Positions 9,101 to 16,513 of a stretch of DNA of 49,326 bases are shown here, in pieces; the stretch's first letter is position 1, and each line of letters starts with the position of its first letter. The DNA is from Flavobacterium sp. UBA7665. GTDB taxonomy: Bacteria; Bacteroidota; Bacteroidia; Flavobacteriales; Flavobacteriaceae. The DNA lies in contig DLHP01000011.1 in NCBI GenBank assembly GCA_002483285.1, positions 67,092 through 116,417 on the forward strand. Direction: 5' to 3'. The translations under genes were made by a program, and so were the position numbers. The notes under the pieces were generated by a model, which saw only the letters and a list, made by a program, of their open reading frames with translations, had not been told where the DNA came from and did not search any database.

Positions 9101-9324
9101 ATCAGCTCATGACCAAATACAAACAGAACCTCAATTATTATCGAGGATTGAACGCCTCGGAGCAAAATGACATCATGATTGACATCATCACCGACATTGA
9201 ACGCTACAGGGGATTACTTGAGGTGATGAAAGACCGCGGTGACATGGATTATTATAATCAGAATAAGAAAGTCTTCAACTCTTACAACGAAATGTTCCAC
9301 CGTTTCGGAAGGGACAACGAATAA
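6121..9324 (+). CDS. GT117-type (DUF2723) membrane glycosyltransferase
   Basis: Large inner-membrane protein of the DUF2723 family, now placed in glycosyltransferase family GT117 (GT-C fold) and thought to transfer sugar from a lipid donor to exported proteins in Bacteroidota. The 1067 residues start with a membrane helix followed by the acidic motif MSFWDCGEYIATAAK and GHPPGAPLF at about 33-58, the usual GT-C catalytic loop. Many hydrophobic segments follow up to about residue 655, then a soluble C-terminal domain with helical, TPR-like pairs near the end. It is a single gene closed by its own terminator. The 232 bases between the tRNA and this gene hold the tRNA promoter and nothing else I recognise. 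Substrate and donor are inferred from the family. Confidence 0.88.
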   Translation: MMTFNFNKWNTIAGWTAFAVALVTYTLTVEPTMSFWDCGEYIATAAKLEVGHPPGAPLFQMIGAFFAMFATDKTQVALMVNMMSVFSSAFTILFMFWSSTMVLKKIISRFSDINNNNAVVILGGSFVGALTYTFSDSFWYNAVEAEVYAMATLFISLMFWLGLKWEEDMDTSRGNKWLLIICLVTGLSFGVHFMALLTIPSIGFLYYFKHYKTITISNFIIANVVVVAVLLFIFKLLLPWTMAFFGKTEIFAVNSLGLPFDSGTVLATLLIVAFFYFGLRYTRKNGHVFYNTIILCILFIFIGFSTWMMLPIRANANTPINENKPSDAAEVLAYYNREQYGVNPLFYGPQYTDSFVGLDEDTPYLDKAPNYERDYKTGKYVITNNYKNAEQNSDDNQKAILPRLWSTEHIENYINFTHVPEFRIKPEYSEEQELIDVIAEFRKAYAQQQIDTEGYISFLKSYGEYLVIEKPTTWDNISFMFEYQFGYMYWRYLMWNFTGRQNDIQGKYDNLDGNWLSGIKFIDESHLGSQDNLPDDVLNNKGRNVYYFLPFILGLIGLFYHANKDLKSFYVLFTLFLFTGIALKIYLNERPFEPRERDYALVGSFYVFAIWIGFGVYAIYDTLKNFIQPKIAGPAIIAVSLLAAPVLMASQNWDDHDRSNKYTAISMAKSYLNSCEPNAILFTIGDNDTFPLWYAQEIEGVRTDIKIVNTSLFMTDWYIDQMKMKTYEADGVPISFTHDQYVGDKLDYAVYTAKTEARWNIKDLIEFIRSDDPRTTVEMQNGQKIHSYLTNKVRIPIDKNTIIQNKVVAPKYYDSIVPYIDIEIKGPALYKNRLMMLDVLVNNNWKRPIYFTGGSFGDDDYLWMKDYLQLDGMVYKLVPIRTAIPKDGSPLDMGQIDSEKMYNIVMKWDWGNGELSTIYHDPETRKNSISSRTNMSRLMEQLINEGQKEKAKKVIDLAMTKMPLEYFGYYSLLDPFAGGYYEVGEKAKARQLLDQLMTKYKQNLNYYRGLNASEQNDIMIDIITDIERYRGLLEVMKDRGDMDYYNQNKKVFNSYNEMFHRFGRDNE

Positions 9325-9332
9325 CAAAAAGC

Positions 9333-9365
9333 AAAGCAGTACCCTCAAAACGTACTGCTTTTTTT
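9333..9365 (+). terminator. Terminator after the GT117 gene
   Basis: AAAGCAGTAC (9333-9342) pairs with GTACTGCTTT (9352-9361) and a run of seven T follows to 9365, nine bases after the stop codon. Confidence 0.9.
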
Positions 9366-9378
9366 AATTGCAACAAAT

Positions 9379-10014
9379 ATGGGTTTCTATTGGGTAAAAA
9401 CCAACCGTCTCATTAAAAAGGTATTCCCTAACTATGTTTGGGACATTCCCAACGACTCGAAAAAGGTTTTCCTTACTTTCGACGATGGGCCAACACCCGA
9501 AATTACCCAATGGGTATTATCCCAACTCAAACAACACCAAGCCAAAGCCACTTTCTTTTGCATTGGCAATAACATTGAGAATCATCCCGAAATATTCCAA
9601 AAGTTATTAGCCGACGGGCACGCCATTGGCAACCACACATTCAACCACCTTAACGGCTGGCAACAGCAAAACGGGAAATACCTTGAAAATATAAAAGCCT
9701 GCGCGGACGCGATTAACAATCGAACCGCAGAAACGCGATTGTTTCGCCCACCATATGGCAAAGTCAAACGATCGCAAGCCAAAATGCTAACAGCGTTGGG
9801 ATATAAAATTGTGATGTGGGATATTCTAAGTGCCGATTTTGACCACCGCATTACGCCACAGCAATGCCTGGACAACGTCATTAAAAACGTACAATCGGGC
9901 AGTGTGGTGATTTTTCACGACAGCGTAAAAGGTTTTAAAAACCTCGAATACGTCCTGCCAAAAACACTGGAATTTTTAAAAGAAAATGGTTATGAATGTG
10001 TGGCAATCGATTAG
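9379..10014 (+). CDS. Polysaccharide deacetylase family protein (NodB domain)
   Basis: Metal-dependent carbohydrate deacetylase (CE4). The 211 residues are almost only the NodB domain. Motif 1 is TFDDGP at 33-38 (catalytic base and metal Asp), motif 2 is HTFNH at 86-90 (metal His pair), motif 3 is RPPYGK at 123-128, motif 4 is MWDILSADFD, and motif 5 is IFHDS at 178-182. All expected catalytic residues are present. No cleavable signal peptide is obvious, so the location is uncertain. Peptidoglycan or another N-acetylated glycan is the likely substrate. The last four bases overlap the end of the opposite-strand thioredoxin-like gene. Confidence 0.92.
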   Translation: MGFYWVKTNRLIKKVFPNYVWDIPNDSKKVFLTFDDGPTPEITQWVLSQLKQHQAKATFFCIGNNIENHPEIFQKLLADGHAIGNHTFNHLNGWQQQNGKYLENIKACADAINNRTAETRLFRPPYGKVKRSQAKMLTALGYKIVMWDILSADFDHRITPQQCLDNVIKNVQSGSVVIFHDSVKGFKNLEYVLPKTLEFLKENGYECVAID

Positions 10015-10307
10015 AGTTGCTCCTGCACCAAACCGATGATGGTGTTGGCATCTAATTCTCCGGATTGTCTCCAGATCATTTGTCCTTCCTTGTAAATCAT
10101 TAAGGTAGGCAAACCTTTGATGCGAAGTGCATCGGCAAGCTCCTGGTTTTTATCCACATCAATCTTGATTACCTTGGCTTTATCGCCCAAGGCGGCAGCA
10201 ACATCGCGTATTACCGGATGCATAGACACGGATGACTCGTTCCAATCGGTGTAAAAATCGATCAAGACCGGAACCTGAGCATTAATAAGTTCTCCAAATT
10301 TTGACAT
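10011..10307 (-). CDS. Thioredoxin-fold protein lacking the CxxC active site
   Basis: A 98-residue single-domain thioredoxin fold with strand VPVLIDFYTDW, the central IDVDKNQELADAL region and the conserved cis-proline loop IKGLPTLMIY, ending after the last helix. Where thioredoxin has WCGPC this protein has W22-N-E-S-S26, so both redox cysteines are replaced (Asn23 and Ser26) and there is no cysteine in the whole protein. It cannot act as a dithiol oxidoreductase. A binding, chaperone or regulatory role is inferred. The opposite strand gene overlaps its stop by four bases. Confidence 0.88.
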   Translation of the reverse strand: MSKFGELINAQVPVLIDFYTDWNESSVSMHPVIRDVAAALGDKAKVIKIDVDKNQELADALRIKGLPTLMIYKEGQMIWRQSGELDANTIIGLVQEQL

Positions 10308-10346
10308 AAATTAATTCTTTAGTCTTCTTGTTGAGATATTAAGATA

Positions 10347-10354
10347 CAAATGTA
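10347..10354 (-). promoter_or_regulatory. -7 box before the thioredoxin-like gene
   Basis: TACATTTG on the minus strand is a perfect TAnnTTTG box 40 bases ahead of the ATG. No TTG is present at the usual upstream distance, so only half the promoter is recognised. Confidence 0.4.
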
Positions 10355-10380
10355 GCATTTTTAACTAATTATGCTAATTT

Positions 10381-11604
10381 TTACCCTTTTTTTAGTTGAA
10401 TGACCGTTATTTCGGGCATAATACCCACCCTGCCCGGATAAGCGTGAAATCCGAAGCCACGGTTGACATAAACGTACCTGCCAAACTCTTCGTACAACCC
10501 TGCCCATTGCTTGTACATGTACTGCGCGAGGCTCCATTTAAAATACCCCGGAATCTCGATTCCGAACTGCATGCCATGCGTATGGCCCGATAAGGTGAGA
10601 TGAAAGTGTTTTTCATGGCGTTTGACTTCGTACTCCCAATGGCTCGGGTCATGACTCATCAACACTTTGAAATCTTCCTTTGCCAAATGTTGGGCCGCCT
10701 TTTGCAAATCGCCAGCCTGTTTGAAATTCTTACCCCAGTTCTCTACGCCCACCAAGGCAATCTTATCATCGCCTTTTTGGATGTAGGCATGTTCATTGAG
10801 TAGCAATTTGAACCCGATGTCACCATACAGGTTCTTGATTGCGGCAAAGTTTTCTTCTTTTTCGCGCTGCGATGGCCAGTCGATGTATTCGCCGTAATCG
10901 TGGTTGCCCAAAACCGAGTATTTCCCGTAAGCATGTGGCTTGATGCGGTTGAAGGTGTCGATCCACGGATGCATTTCTGTAGCGTGCGTATTGACAATGT
11001 CTCCGGTAAATAAAATAATATCCGAATCCTGCTCGTTGACCAGGTCAATCGCGTAATTGATTTTTTCGGGATTGTCAAAACTGCCCGAGTGGACATCAGA
11101 AATGTGCGTGATGGTAAAGCCGTCGAAGGCATCGGGCAAATCAGGGAAGAAAATGCGTTGTTTGATGACTTTGTAGTTGTATTTGCCAACCGTCATTCCA
11201 TAAATCAATGACAAAAACGGGACAGCCGCCAAACCCAGTGCAATCTGGCTGATGAACTTTCGCCTGTTGGGAAGAAAATCCCTTGTCGTGTCCGATTCGA
11301 TAAAATAACGCGCCGCGCCAAAAACTACGCGGTAAATGTCTTCGCCGAATAAAATAAGTGTAGCGACAATTTTAGGGATGTAAACCAGTAACAAAAGACC
11401 CATGGTCAAAAGGGTTTGTTTGGTCTGGCCTATCGAGCGGTCGAACTGCGTAAATGAATAAACAATAAACGCAAAAAGCAACAAACTGATGATCTGGTAT
11501 AAGGTCAACGCCCACCGCAGCCTAAAAACGGTTTTGAATGCCTGAAAAGCATACAGTTCTATAACGCCAAGAATAAAACACAGGACTAAAAGCCTAAAGA
11601 CCAT
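10381..11604 (-). CDS. Membrane-anchored metallophosphoesterase
   Basis: Calcineurin-like phosphoesterase tethered to the membrane. The 407 residues have about four hydrophobic helices (roughly 3-20, 35-52, 65-88 and 118-138) followed by the catalytic domain with ISDVH at 168-172, GD at 201-202, GNHD at 233-236, a later SHDPSH and GHTHG, the full set of metal ligands of the YkuE/Cj0484-like branch. NRRKF followed by a hydrophobic stretch at 113-138 resembles a Tat signal placed inside the protein, suggesting the catalytic domain faces the periplasm. The substrate is unknown; related proteins have been linked to nucleotide-lipid cleavage. Confidence 0.88.
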   Translation of the reverse strand: MVFRLLVLCFILGVIELYAFQAFKTVFRLRWALTLYQIISLLLFAFIVYSFTQFDRSIGQTKQTLLTMGLLLLVYIPKIVATLILFGEDIYRVVFGAARYFIESDTTRDFLPNRRKFISQIALGLAAVPFLSLIYGMTVGKYNYKVIKQRIFFPDLPDAFDGFTITHISDVHSGSFDNPEKINYAIDLVNEQDSDIILFTGDIVNTHATEMHPWIDTFNRIKPHAYGKYSVLGNHDYGEYIDWPSQREKEENFAAIKNLYGDIGFKLLLNEHAYIQKGDDKIALVGVENWGKNFKQAGDLQKAAQHLAKEDFKVLMSHDPSHWEYEVKRHEKHFHLTLSGHTHGMQFGIEIPGYFKWSLAQYMYKQWAGLYEEFGRYVYVNRGFGFHAYPGRVGIMPEITVIQLKKG

Positions 11605-11701
11605 GCTGGAAAAATTTACACAAAATAACGAATTCCCCCAACGCGAGGGCTTTTTATTATCATAAATTTAACTCGTGATCAACGGTCGTAAAACCAGCCT
11701 G

Positions 11702-11794
11702 TTAATTCCAGAAAATATTGTAAAGATTTAGGCTGATGACCGTAAGGACAATCGTAGCAAAAAACAGCAGTCGTACATTGTAAATTTTAATCAT
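11702..11794 (-). CDS. Possible small single-helix membrane protein (30 aa)
   Basis: ATG at 11794-11792 to TAA at 11704-11702. The peptide begins MIKIYNVRLLFFATIVL and ends SLNLYNIFWN, with one hydrophobic segment of about 18 residues between a Lys/Arg-bearing N terminus (inside) and an aromatic C terminus. The shape is that of real bacterial one-helix small proteins. There is no homology I recognise and no clear promoter, so it may be chance. Confidence 0.35.
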   Translation of the reverse strand: MIKIYNVRLLFFATIVLTVISLNLYNIFWN

Positions 11795-11928
11795 GACATT
11801 GGGTTTTATGGTTTTGACCTATTTACGTTAAATATGCGAATGTGGTTTCGATGCTACTTTTTCCTCGAGGTTCGCAGCAAATTAAACACAGCCTGGCTCT
11901 TCAAATACAAAGAGTTGTTTCAAAAGCT

Positions 11929-11957
11929 TTGTTGTTTCATAAAATTTTATAGATTTA
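11929..11957 (+). promoter_or_regulatory. Possible promoter of the TPR kinase / LytTR operon
   Basis: TTG at 11929-11931, an 18-base spacer and TAGATTTA at 11950-11957, one mismatch from TAnnTTTG. It leaves a leader of about 15 bases to the GTG start. Confidence 0.4.
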
Positions 11958-11979
11958 AACGCTTTTTAACAACTGCCCG

Positions 11980-13731
11980 GTGAATTGTTTCTTAAATACG
12001 GTCTTTGCGTTGCTATTGCTGTCTCTCTGTGGTCAGCACGCAACGGCACAATCCATTCAGAAACCCGCGTCGGAATGGCAAGAAGAACAATTGAAGCTCT
12101 TGCTCGACAAAGCCTTTCACTATATCGAGAACGACAGCGACAGCGCCACCATTTTCATCAACCAGGCCAGCGAATTTTCTAAAAAAAACCGACTCAAGCT
12201 TGGCGAAGTCAAAGTACTCGAGGCCGAAGGCAATTATTACGGACTGGTTAAAAACGACTACAACAAAGCCACCGAATGCTTTCACAAAGGCGTCACACTC
12301 TGCGAGAAACACCAGCTCAACTACACCAAAAACCTTTACCATTCACTCGGCGTACTGTTTCATGTGACAGACAATTACGAAAAAGCCAAATCGTACTATC
12401 TCAAGGCTGTTCCGCTCGAGCGCAAAGAGAAAGACACGTTACTGCTCGTACGTAGTCTCATCAACCTGGGCTCGATCTGTTCAACCAATGGCGATTACCG
12501 AAAAGCCGAGCAGTACTTCCTGGAAAGCCTAAGTTACCCGAGCAATTTCGAGGCGCGCCGCACCACTTTTGCCAATCTCGGAAACATGAAAATCCGTGAG
12601 AAAAAATTTACCGAGGCACTGCTGTACCTCAACCGCGTCGTACAAATAGACCCGAAAACCCAGTTGGGCGGCGATGCCATAGAGTATTCGTTCCTACTCG
12701 ATGCCAAGACAGCAGCACGCGATTTTACCGGGCTCGACACCATATTGCCGCGCGCCAACGAACTCTATCGGGAATGCCCGGACCTGCGTGACAAAAGCAT
12801 ATTACTCAAATCGATTGGAAACAGCTATCAGTCGATGGGCAATTTCAAGAAAGCGGCCGAGCTCAAAGACGAATACCTTACCATCTACGACAGCCTCAAG
12901 TCCAAGCAACGCGATGAAGTCGTTTATGAAATGGAGACCAAATACCAAACCCAAAAAAAAGAAGAAGAGATTGTAAAACAACAGAAGGAAAAGAATAGGC
13001 TGCGGCTGTTTTTCATCATTTCGTGTTTTACCATTGCCTTGCTCTGCTTTTTGGTCTACCAATTCTTCACGCAAAAAAACAAACTCAACAAACAAAAACA
13101 GCTGCTGGAAATCGCCGTGGATGAAAAGAATATTTTACTCAAAGAGACGCACCATCGTGTGAAAAACAGTTTCCAGATTGTGTCGAGTTTGCTGTATTTG
13201 CAATCAGAAAACATGAAAGACAAAGAAGCGGCCTTGGCGGTAAAAGAGGCGCAAAACCGTGTCAAATCGATGGTGCTCATCCACCAGAAACTATACAGCA
13301 AAGACCAATTGATTGGGATTGAAACCAAAGAATACATAGAAGATTTGGTCAACGACATTATAGAAAACCAAACGGGCACAATCCCCAACCTAACCACCCA
13401 TATTGACGTTGAGAGCACTGTTTTTTCTATAGATTCGATTACTCCTTTGGGATTGATCATCAACGAACTGATCACCAATTGCATCAAGCACGCGTTTCCT
13501 GTCGGCGTGAAAAACCCAAAAATTGCACTCGAATTTAAAAAACAAGGTGATAACTACCTTTTGAAAGTGAACGATAACGGCATCGGGTTCTCGAATGAAA
13601 TCAACGAAAACTCGTTTGGGATAAAACTCATCCGTGCCTTGGCTAAAAAACTCAAAGGTAAAATTGCGCTCGAGAACAACGGCGGAACCCATTTCGCCAT
13701 GGAAATTGTTAAATTTGAACAAATGTCGTAA
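11980..13731 (+). CDS. TPR-domain sensor histidine kinase (HisKA_2 type)
   Basis: Membrane sensor kinase partnered with the LytTR regulator four bases downstream. The 583 residues show a signal peptide (1-23, ending ATA|QS), helical TPR repeats in the periplasm (about 35-305), a coiled linker, one membrane helix (about 342-362), then a HisKA_2 box with HHRVKN at 391-396 and an HATPase domain with NELITNCIKHAF (N box) and NDNGIGFS (G box). The start is GTG, chosen because it gives a complete signal peptide. TPR kinases of this layout are common in Flavobacteria. The sensed signal is unknown. Confidence 0.9.
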   Translation: MNCFLNTVFALLLLSLCGQHATAQSIQKPASEWQEEQLKLLLDKAFHYIENDSDSATIFINQASEFSKKNRLKLGEVKVLEAEGNYYGLVKNDYNKATECFHKGVTLCEKHQLNYTKNLYHSLGVLFHVTDNYEKAKSYYLKAVPLERKEKDTLLLVRSLINLGSICSTNGDYRKAEQYFLESLSYPSNFEARRTTFANLGNMKIREKKFTEALLYLNRVVQIDPKTQLGGDAIEYSFLLDAKTAARDFTGLDTILPRANELYRECPDLRDKSILLKSIGNSYQSMGNFKKAAELKDEYLTIYDSLKSKQRDEVVYEMETKYQTQKKEEEIVKQQKEKNRLRLFFIISCFTIALLCFLVYQFFTQKNKLNKQKQLLEIAVDEKNILLKETHHRVKNSFQIVSSLLYLQSENMKDKEAALAVKEAQNRVKSMVLIHQKLYSKDQLIGIETKEYIEDLVNDIIENQTGTIPNLTTHIDVESTVFSIDSITPLGLIINELITNCIKHAFPVGVKNPKIALEFKKQGDNYLLKVNDNGIGFSNEINENSFGIKLIRALAKKLKGKIALENNGGTHFAMEIVKFEQMS

Positions 13732-13735
13732 ACCC

Positions 13736-14449
13736 ATGTCAATCACAATTTACATCATAGAAGACGAGCCACTAATTGCCGAAACCATCAAAACGGCTTT
13801 AGAAAAAGTGGGTTACACCATCGTTGGGATGACCGATAACGGCAAAGAAGCCTTGTTCGACATTGAAGAACTACAACCCGATTTGATTTTAGTAGACATC
13901 ACTTTGGACGGCAAAATGGACGGGATTGAAATGGTAGAATACCTCAGGAAAAAATCAGAAGTGCCGTTTATTTTCCTTACTTCCCACTCCGACGAACAAA
14001 CCTTAGAGCGCGTCAAGCAAACCGATCCGGCCGGATTCATTGTAAAACCGTTCAACGAAAAAACACTGCAATCCAATATTGAATTGGCGCTGTACAAGCA
14101 TAAAATGCAAAGACAAACAGTTTCGTCTAACGAAGAACTGAACTCGTTTTTTGTAAAAAACAAAGGGGAACTCATCAAAATAGAATTGGACGACATTTTG
14201 TACCTCGAGGCTTTCGATAACTATTGCAATCTTTACACTTCGTCCCAAAAACACCTCATCAGCCACACGCTCAAAAGTGTCGAGGAGAAACTACCGCCGC
14301 ACAAATTCATCCGGGTGCACCGGTCGTATGTGATCAATGTTTCTAAGATCAAATCGCTACAGGACGGTTATATCTTTATAGAAAAAAACAAAGTCCCAAT
14401 GAGTGCTTCTAACAAAGAAGAGCTCATGAAACACATCAACCTGCTCTAA
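13736..14449 (+). CDS. LytTR-family response regulator
   Basis: DNA-binding response regulator, 237 residues. Receiver domain 1-120 with acidic pair E9-D10, phospho-acceptor D54 (in LILVDITL) and conserved Lys104 (FIVKPF). The LytTR DNA-binding domain covers about 135-237, with ILYLEAFDNYCNLYT and FIRVHRSYVINV. The frame is open upstream into the kinase gene, but the ATG at 13736, four bases after the kinase stop, gives the standard receiver start. It forms an operon with the TPR kinase. Its targets are not visible; the secreted repeat protein downstream is a candidate only by position. Confidence 0.93.
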   Translation: MSITIYIIEDEPLIAETIKTALEKVGYTIVGMTDNGKEALFDIEELQPDLILVDITLDGKMDGIEMVEYLRKKSEVPFIFLTSHSDEQTLERVKQTDPAGFIVKPFNEKTLQSNIELALYKHKMQRQTVSSNEELNSFFVKNKGELIKIELDDILYLEAFDNYCNLYTSSQKHLISHTLKSVEEKLPPHKFIRVHRSYVINVSKIKSLQDGYIFIEKNKVPMSASNKEELMKHINLL

Positions 14450-14514
14450 TTTCCCTACCCGGAAAAATACCGCATTCACTAAATTTTTAACGGGATTCAC
14501 CAAAAACACCTTTA

Positions 14515-14543
14515 GGTAAGCTATTGACTTGAATAGCTTTACC
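14515..14543. other. Imperfect inverted repeat
   Basis: GGTAAGCTATT and AATAGCTTTACC form an 11-bp stem with one bulged T and a six-base loop, just after the LytTR gene. On the plus strand A residues, not T, follow, so it is not a normal terminator. It could be a protein-binding site or leader hairpin of the small ORF that begins 11 bases later. Confidence 0.45.
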
Positions 14544-14553
14544 AAAAAAATCC

Positions 14554-14757
14554 ATGTTTCCCATCCCACAAAAAAATCAAATCATACTGCCTATCGCGAC
14601 AGAAGGCCTGTATGAAATTACCATCACGTCTAAGGACAACAAAACGGTCTTTTCTGATTGCATCATTTCAAAAAACAAGAAAATAATACTAACCGGATTC
14701 TCGAGGCATTTGTACAACGTAACCATTTTGCCCATCCTACTTCCTAAAACCATTTAA
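14554..14757 (+). CDS. Small hypothetical protein (67 aa)
   Basis: Open frame of 67 codons between the LytTR gene and the secreted repeat protein, 10 bases ahead of the latter. It has an alternating beta-like pattern with GLYEITITSKDNKTVF and ends in a hydrophobic stretch. The GLYxIxI...K layout recalls part of a type IX secretion sorting domain, but the fragment is short and has no signal peptide, so this is weak. It could be a small real gene, a remnant, or chance. No family is recognised. Confidence 0.35.
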   Translation: MFPIPQKNQIILPIATEGLYEITITSKDNKTVFSDCIISKNKKIILTGFSRHLYNVTILPILLPKTI

Positions 14758-14767
14758 AATCTGCGCC

Positions 14768-16513
14768 ATGAAAAAAATCATACTCTTCTTTTTATTAGCG
14801 GTAACCGCCATTGGGCAAGCCCAGGTTGGTGTGAACACGACCAATCCGCACGCCTCGTCGATACTCGATGTTTCGGCTACCAACAAAGGGGTTTTGGTGC
14901 CCCGGGTGAGCTTGGCCAATGTCACTACAACCATGCTTGACGGAACGAACACCGCAGCCACCGGACTGCTCATCTGGAACACCAATGCCGCAACAGTCGG
15001 CGGAAACGGCACCGGCTTTTACTTTTTTAATGGCACACAATGGATGCCGATTACACAAACGAGCACTATCGACCATGACATTTATGAAGTGGGTTCTACC
15101 AATCCGCCCAATGCCATCACCGACAATAAATACACCCAAGGCACGCTTACCATCGGGACCAACACAGCGGCAGCTGGTGTTTTGGATATTGACAACGCGA
15201 CCAAAACAACCAGTTTAAACGTCAGTAATACCTATACAGCGAATCCGGTGGGAATTGATGTCGACTTGAACACCACTTCAGGTGGCAAAACCGGAATCAA
15301 CATCGCACAAAGCGGCACATTCGCGGGGTACGGAGGAGTTGGCGCTATGATTAAAACGTCAGACAACTGCAGCGGAAATTACAATCGATTTGTGATGTAC
15401 AATGTGCTCAACGGCTCGTCGACAGACCCCAGCCTTTCGGCATTTGGAATCCGTAATGCTTTTACCGGAAACACCTTTGTAGGCGACTACACCGGGATCA
15501 CCAATCTTGATTTTACTACCTCCAACGGCAATAGGTATGGAACCTACAATAATTTCAACGGAACCGGAAATGGCCTCCATTACGGCCTTTACAATTCACT
15601 TTCAGGAACAGGAAGTGGTAACAAATATGGGGTGTTCAATACCATTCCAGCCACTGCTGGCGGAACCCACTACGGCATCTATTCGGATGTTTTAAAAACC
15701 GGAAGCTACGCCGGCTATTTTTTAGGCAATGTCGCCATCGGAACCTCGGCATTGAACCACTACATCCTACCCGCTTCGCGCGGAACCAACGGTCAAATCA
15801 TGCAAACCGACGGCTCGGGAAATGTCTCTTGGGCCAACAACGTCACCTCGGATGCCGATTGGTTCGAAGTAGGCGGAACCACTCCAGCCAACGCCATCAC
15901 CGACAACATTTACACCTCAGGCGACGTTTCTGTTGGAAAAACAACCGCAGCCACAGGCAAATTCGACATTTCAAACAGCGCCAAAATGAACACTTTGGTG
16001 CTCGACAACACCACAGCCACAGCCGGAATCAAAAGCGGCATCAGCAATAGTATCACCATTCAATCGGCAAACAATGCGTCGAGTGCGATTTTCAATACGA
16101 TTTCGGGAACGGCGCTAAGCAAATCGGGGGTTTCAAACAACTTTGCCAACGCCAATCCAAGCGGGCTGTTGTTTGAATATGCCAATAGTAATTTCTTTGG
16201 GTCTACCGGAAACACCTCCGGATTCGGCTCCATCAATTATTTTTCGCCTTCAGCCACGAACTCGGGCCAAGCGGTTGGTCTTCGCAATGAAATTATGGGA
16301 AACAACAGTTCGGGAACGTTCGTGGGCGTTGAAAATGAAGTCAACAACAACACCAATGGCTTTCCAACGGCCAAATCATGCAAACCGACGGTGTTGGGAA
16401 TGTTTCCTGGACCAATGCGCCCACATCAGATGCCGATTGGTTTGAAGTGGGCGGAACCACTCCAGCCAACACCATCACCGACAACATTTACACATCAGGC
16501 GATGTTTCAATAG
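14768..16513 (+). CDS. Secreted repeat (tail-fibre-like) protein, N-terminal part, frameshifted
   Basis: N-terminal part of a secreted protein with a tail-fibre-like architecture. A signal peptide (MKKIILFFLLAVTAIGQA|QVG) is followed by Gly/Asn/Thr-rich repeats. Each module contains an EVGxTxPxNAITDNxY segment, a series of YGxYN beta-helix-like turns, and a closing PASRGTNGQIMQTDG. The second module breaks off at about 16357 after NNNTNG. From there the frame reads unrelated residues (FPTAKSCKPTVLG...) to a stop at 16511, while the repeat continues in another frame in the next entry. The two ORFs are therefore pieces of one gene of about 3.5 kb. Function is unknown; surface exposure is likely. 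Confidence 0.75.
   Translation: MKKIILFFLLAVTAIGQAQVGVNTTNPHASSILDVSATNKGVLVPRVSLANVTTTMLDGTNTAATGLLIWNTNAATVGGNGTGFYFFNGTQWMPITQTSTIDHDIYEVGSTNPPNAITDNKYTQGTLTIGTNTAAAGVLDIDNATKTTSLNVSNTYTANPVGIDVDLNTTSGGKTGINIAQSGTFAGYGGVGAMIKTSDNCSGNYNRFVMYNVLNGSSTDPSLSAFGIRNAFTGNTFVGDYTGITNLDFTTSNGNRYGTYNNFNGTGNGLHYGLYNSLSGTGSGNKYGVFNTIPATAGGTHYGIYSDVLKTGSYAGYFLGNVAIGTSALNHYILPASRGTNGQIMQTDGSGNVSWANNVTSDADWFEVGGTTPANAITDNIYTSGDVSVGKTTAATGKFDISNSAKMNTLVLDNTTATAGIKSGISNSITIQSANNASSAIFNTISGTALSKSGVSNNFANANPSGLLFEYANSNFFGSTGNTSGFGSINYFSPSATNSGQAVGLRNEIMGNNSSGTFVGVENEVNNNTNGFPTAKSCKPTVLGMFPGPMRPHQMPIGLKWAEPLQPTPSPTTFTHQAMFQ
15851..15960 (+). repeat. Internal module repeat, copy 1
   Basis: A stretch of about 110 bases encoding DADWFEVGGTTPANAITDN and the following segment, nearly identical to 16429-16540. 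It is preceded by a shared CAAATCATGCAAACCGACGG word. Confidence 0.85.

Larger units (their letters stand above)
11605..11979. other. Intergenic region with one very small ORF
   Basis: This 375-base gap between divergent genes holds a possible 30-codon membrane peptide gene on the minus strand (11702-11794) and a promoter-like sequence before the sensor kinase. Nothing else was recognised. Confidence 0.6.
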
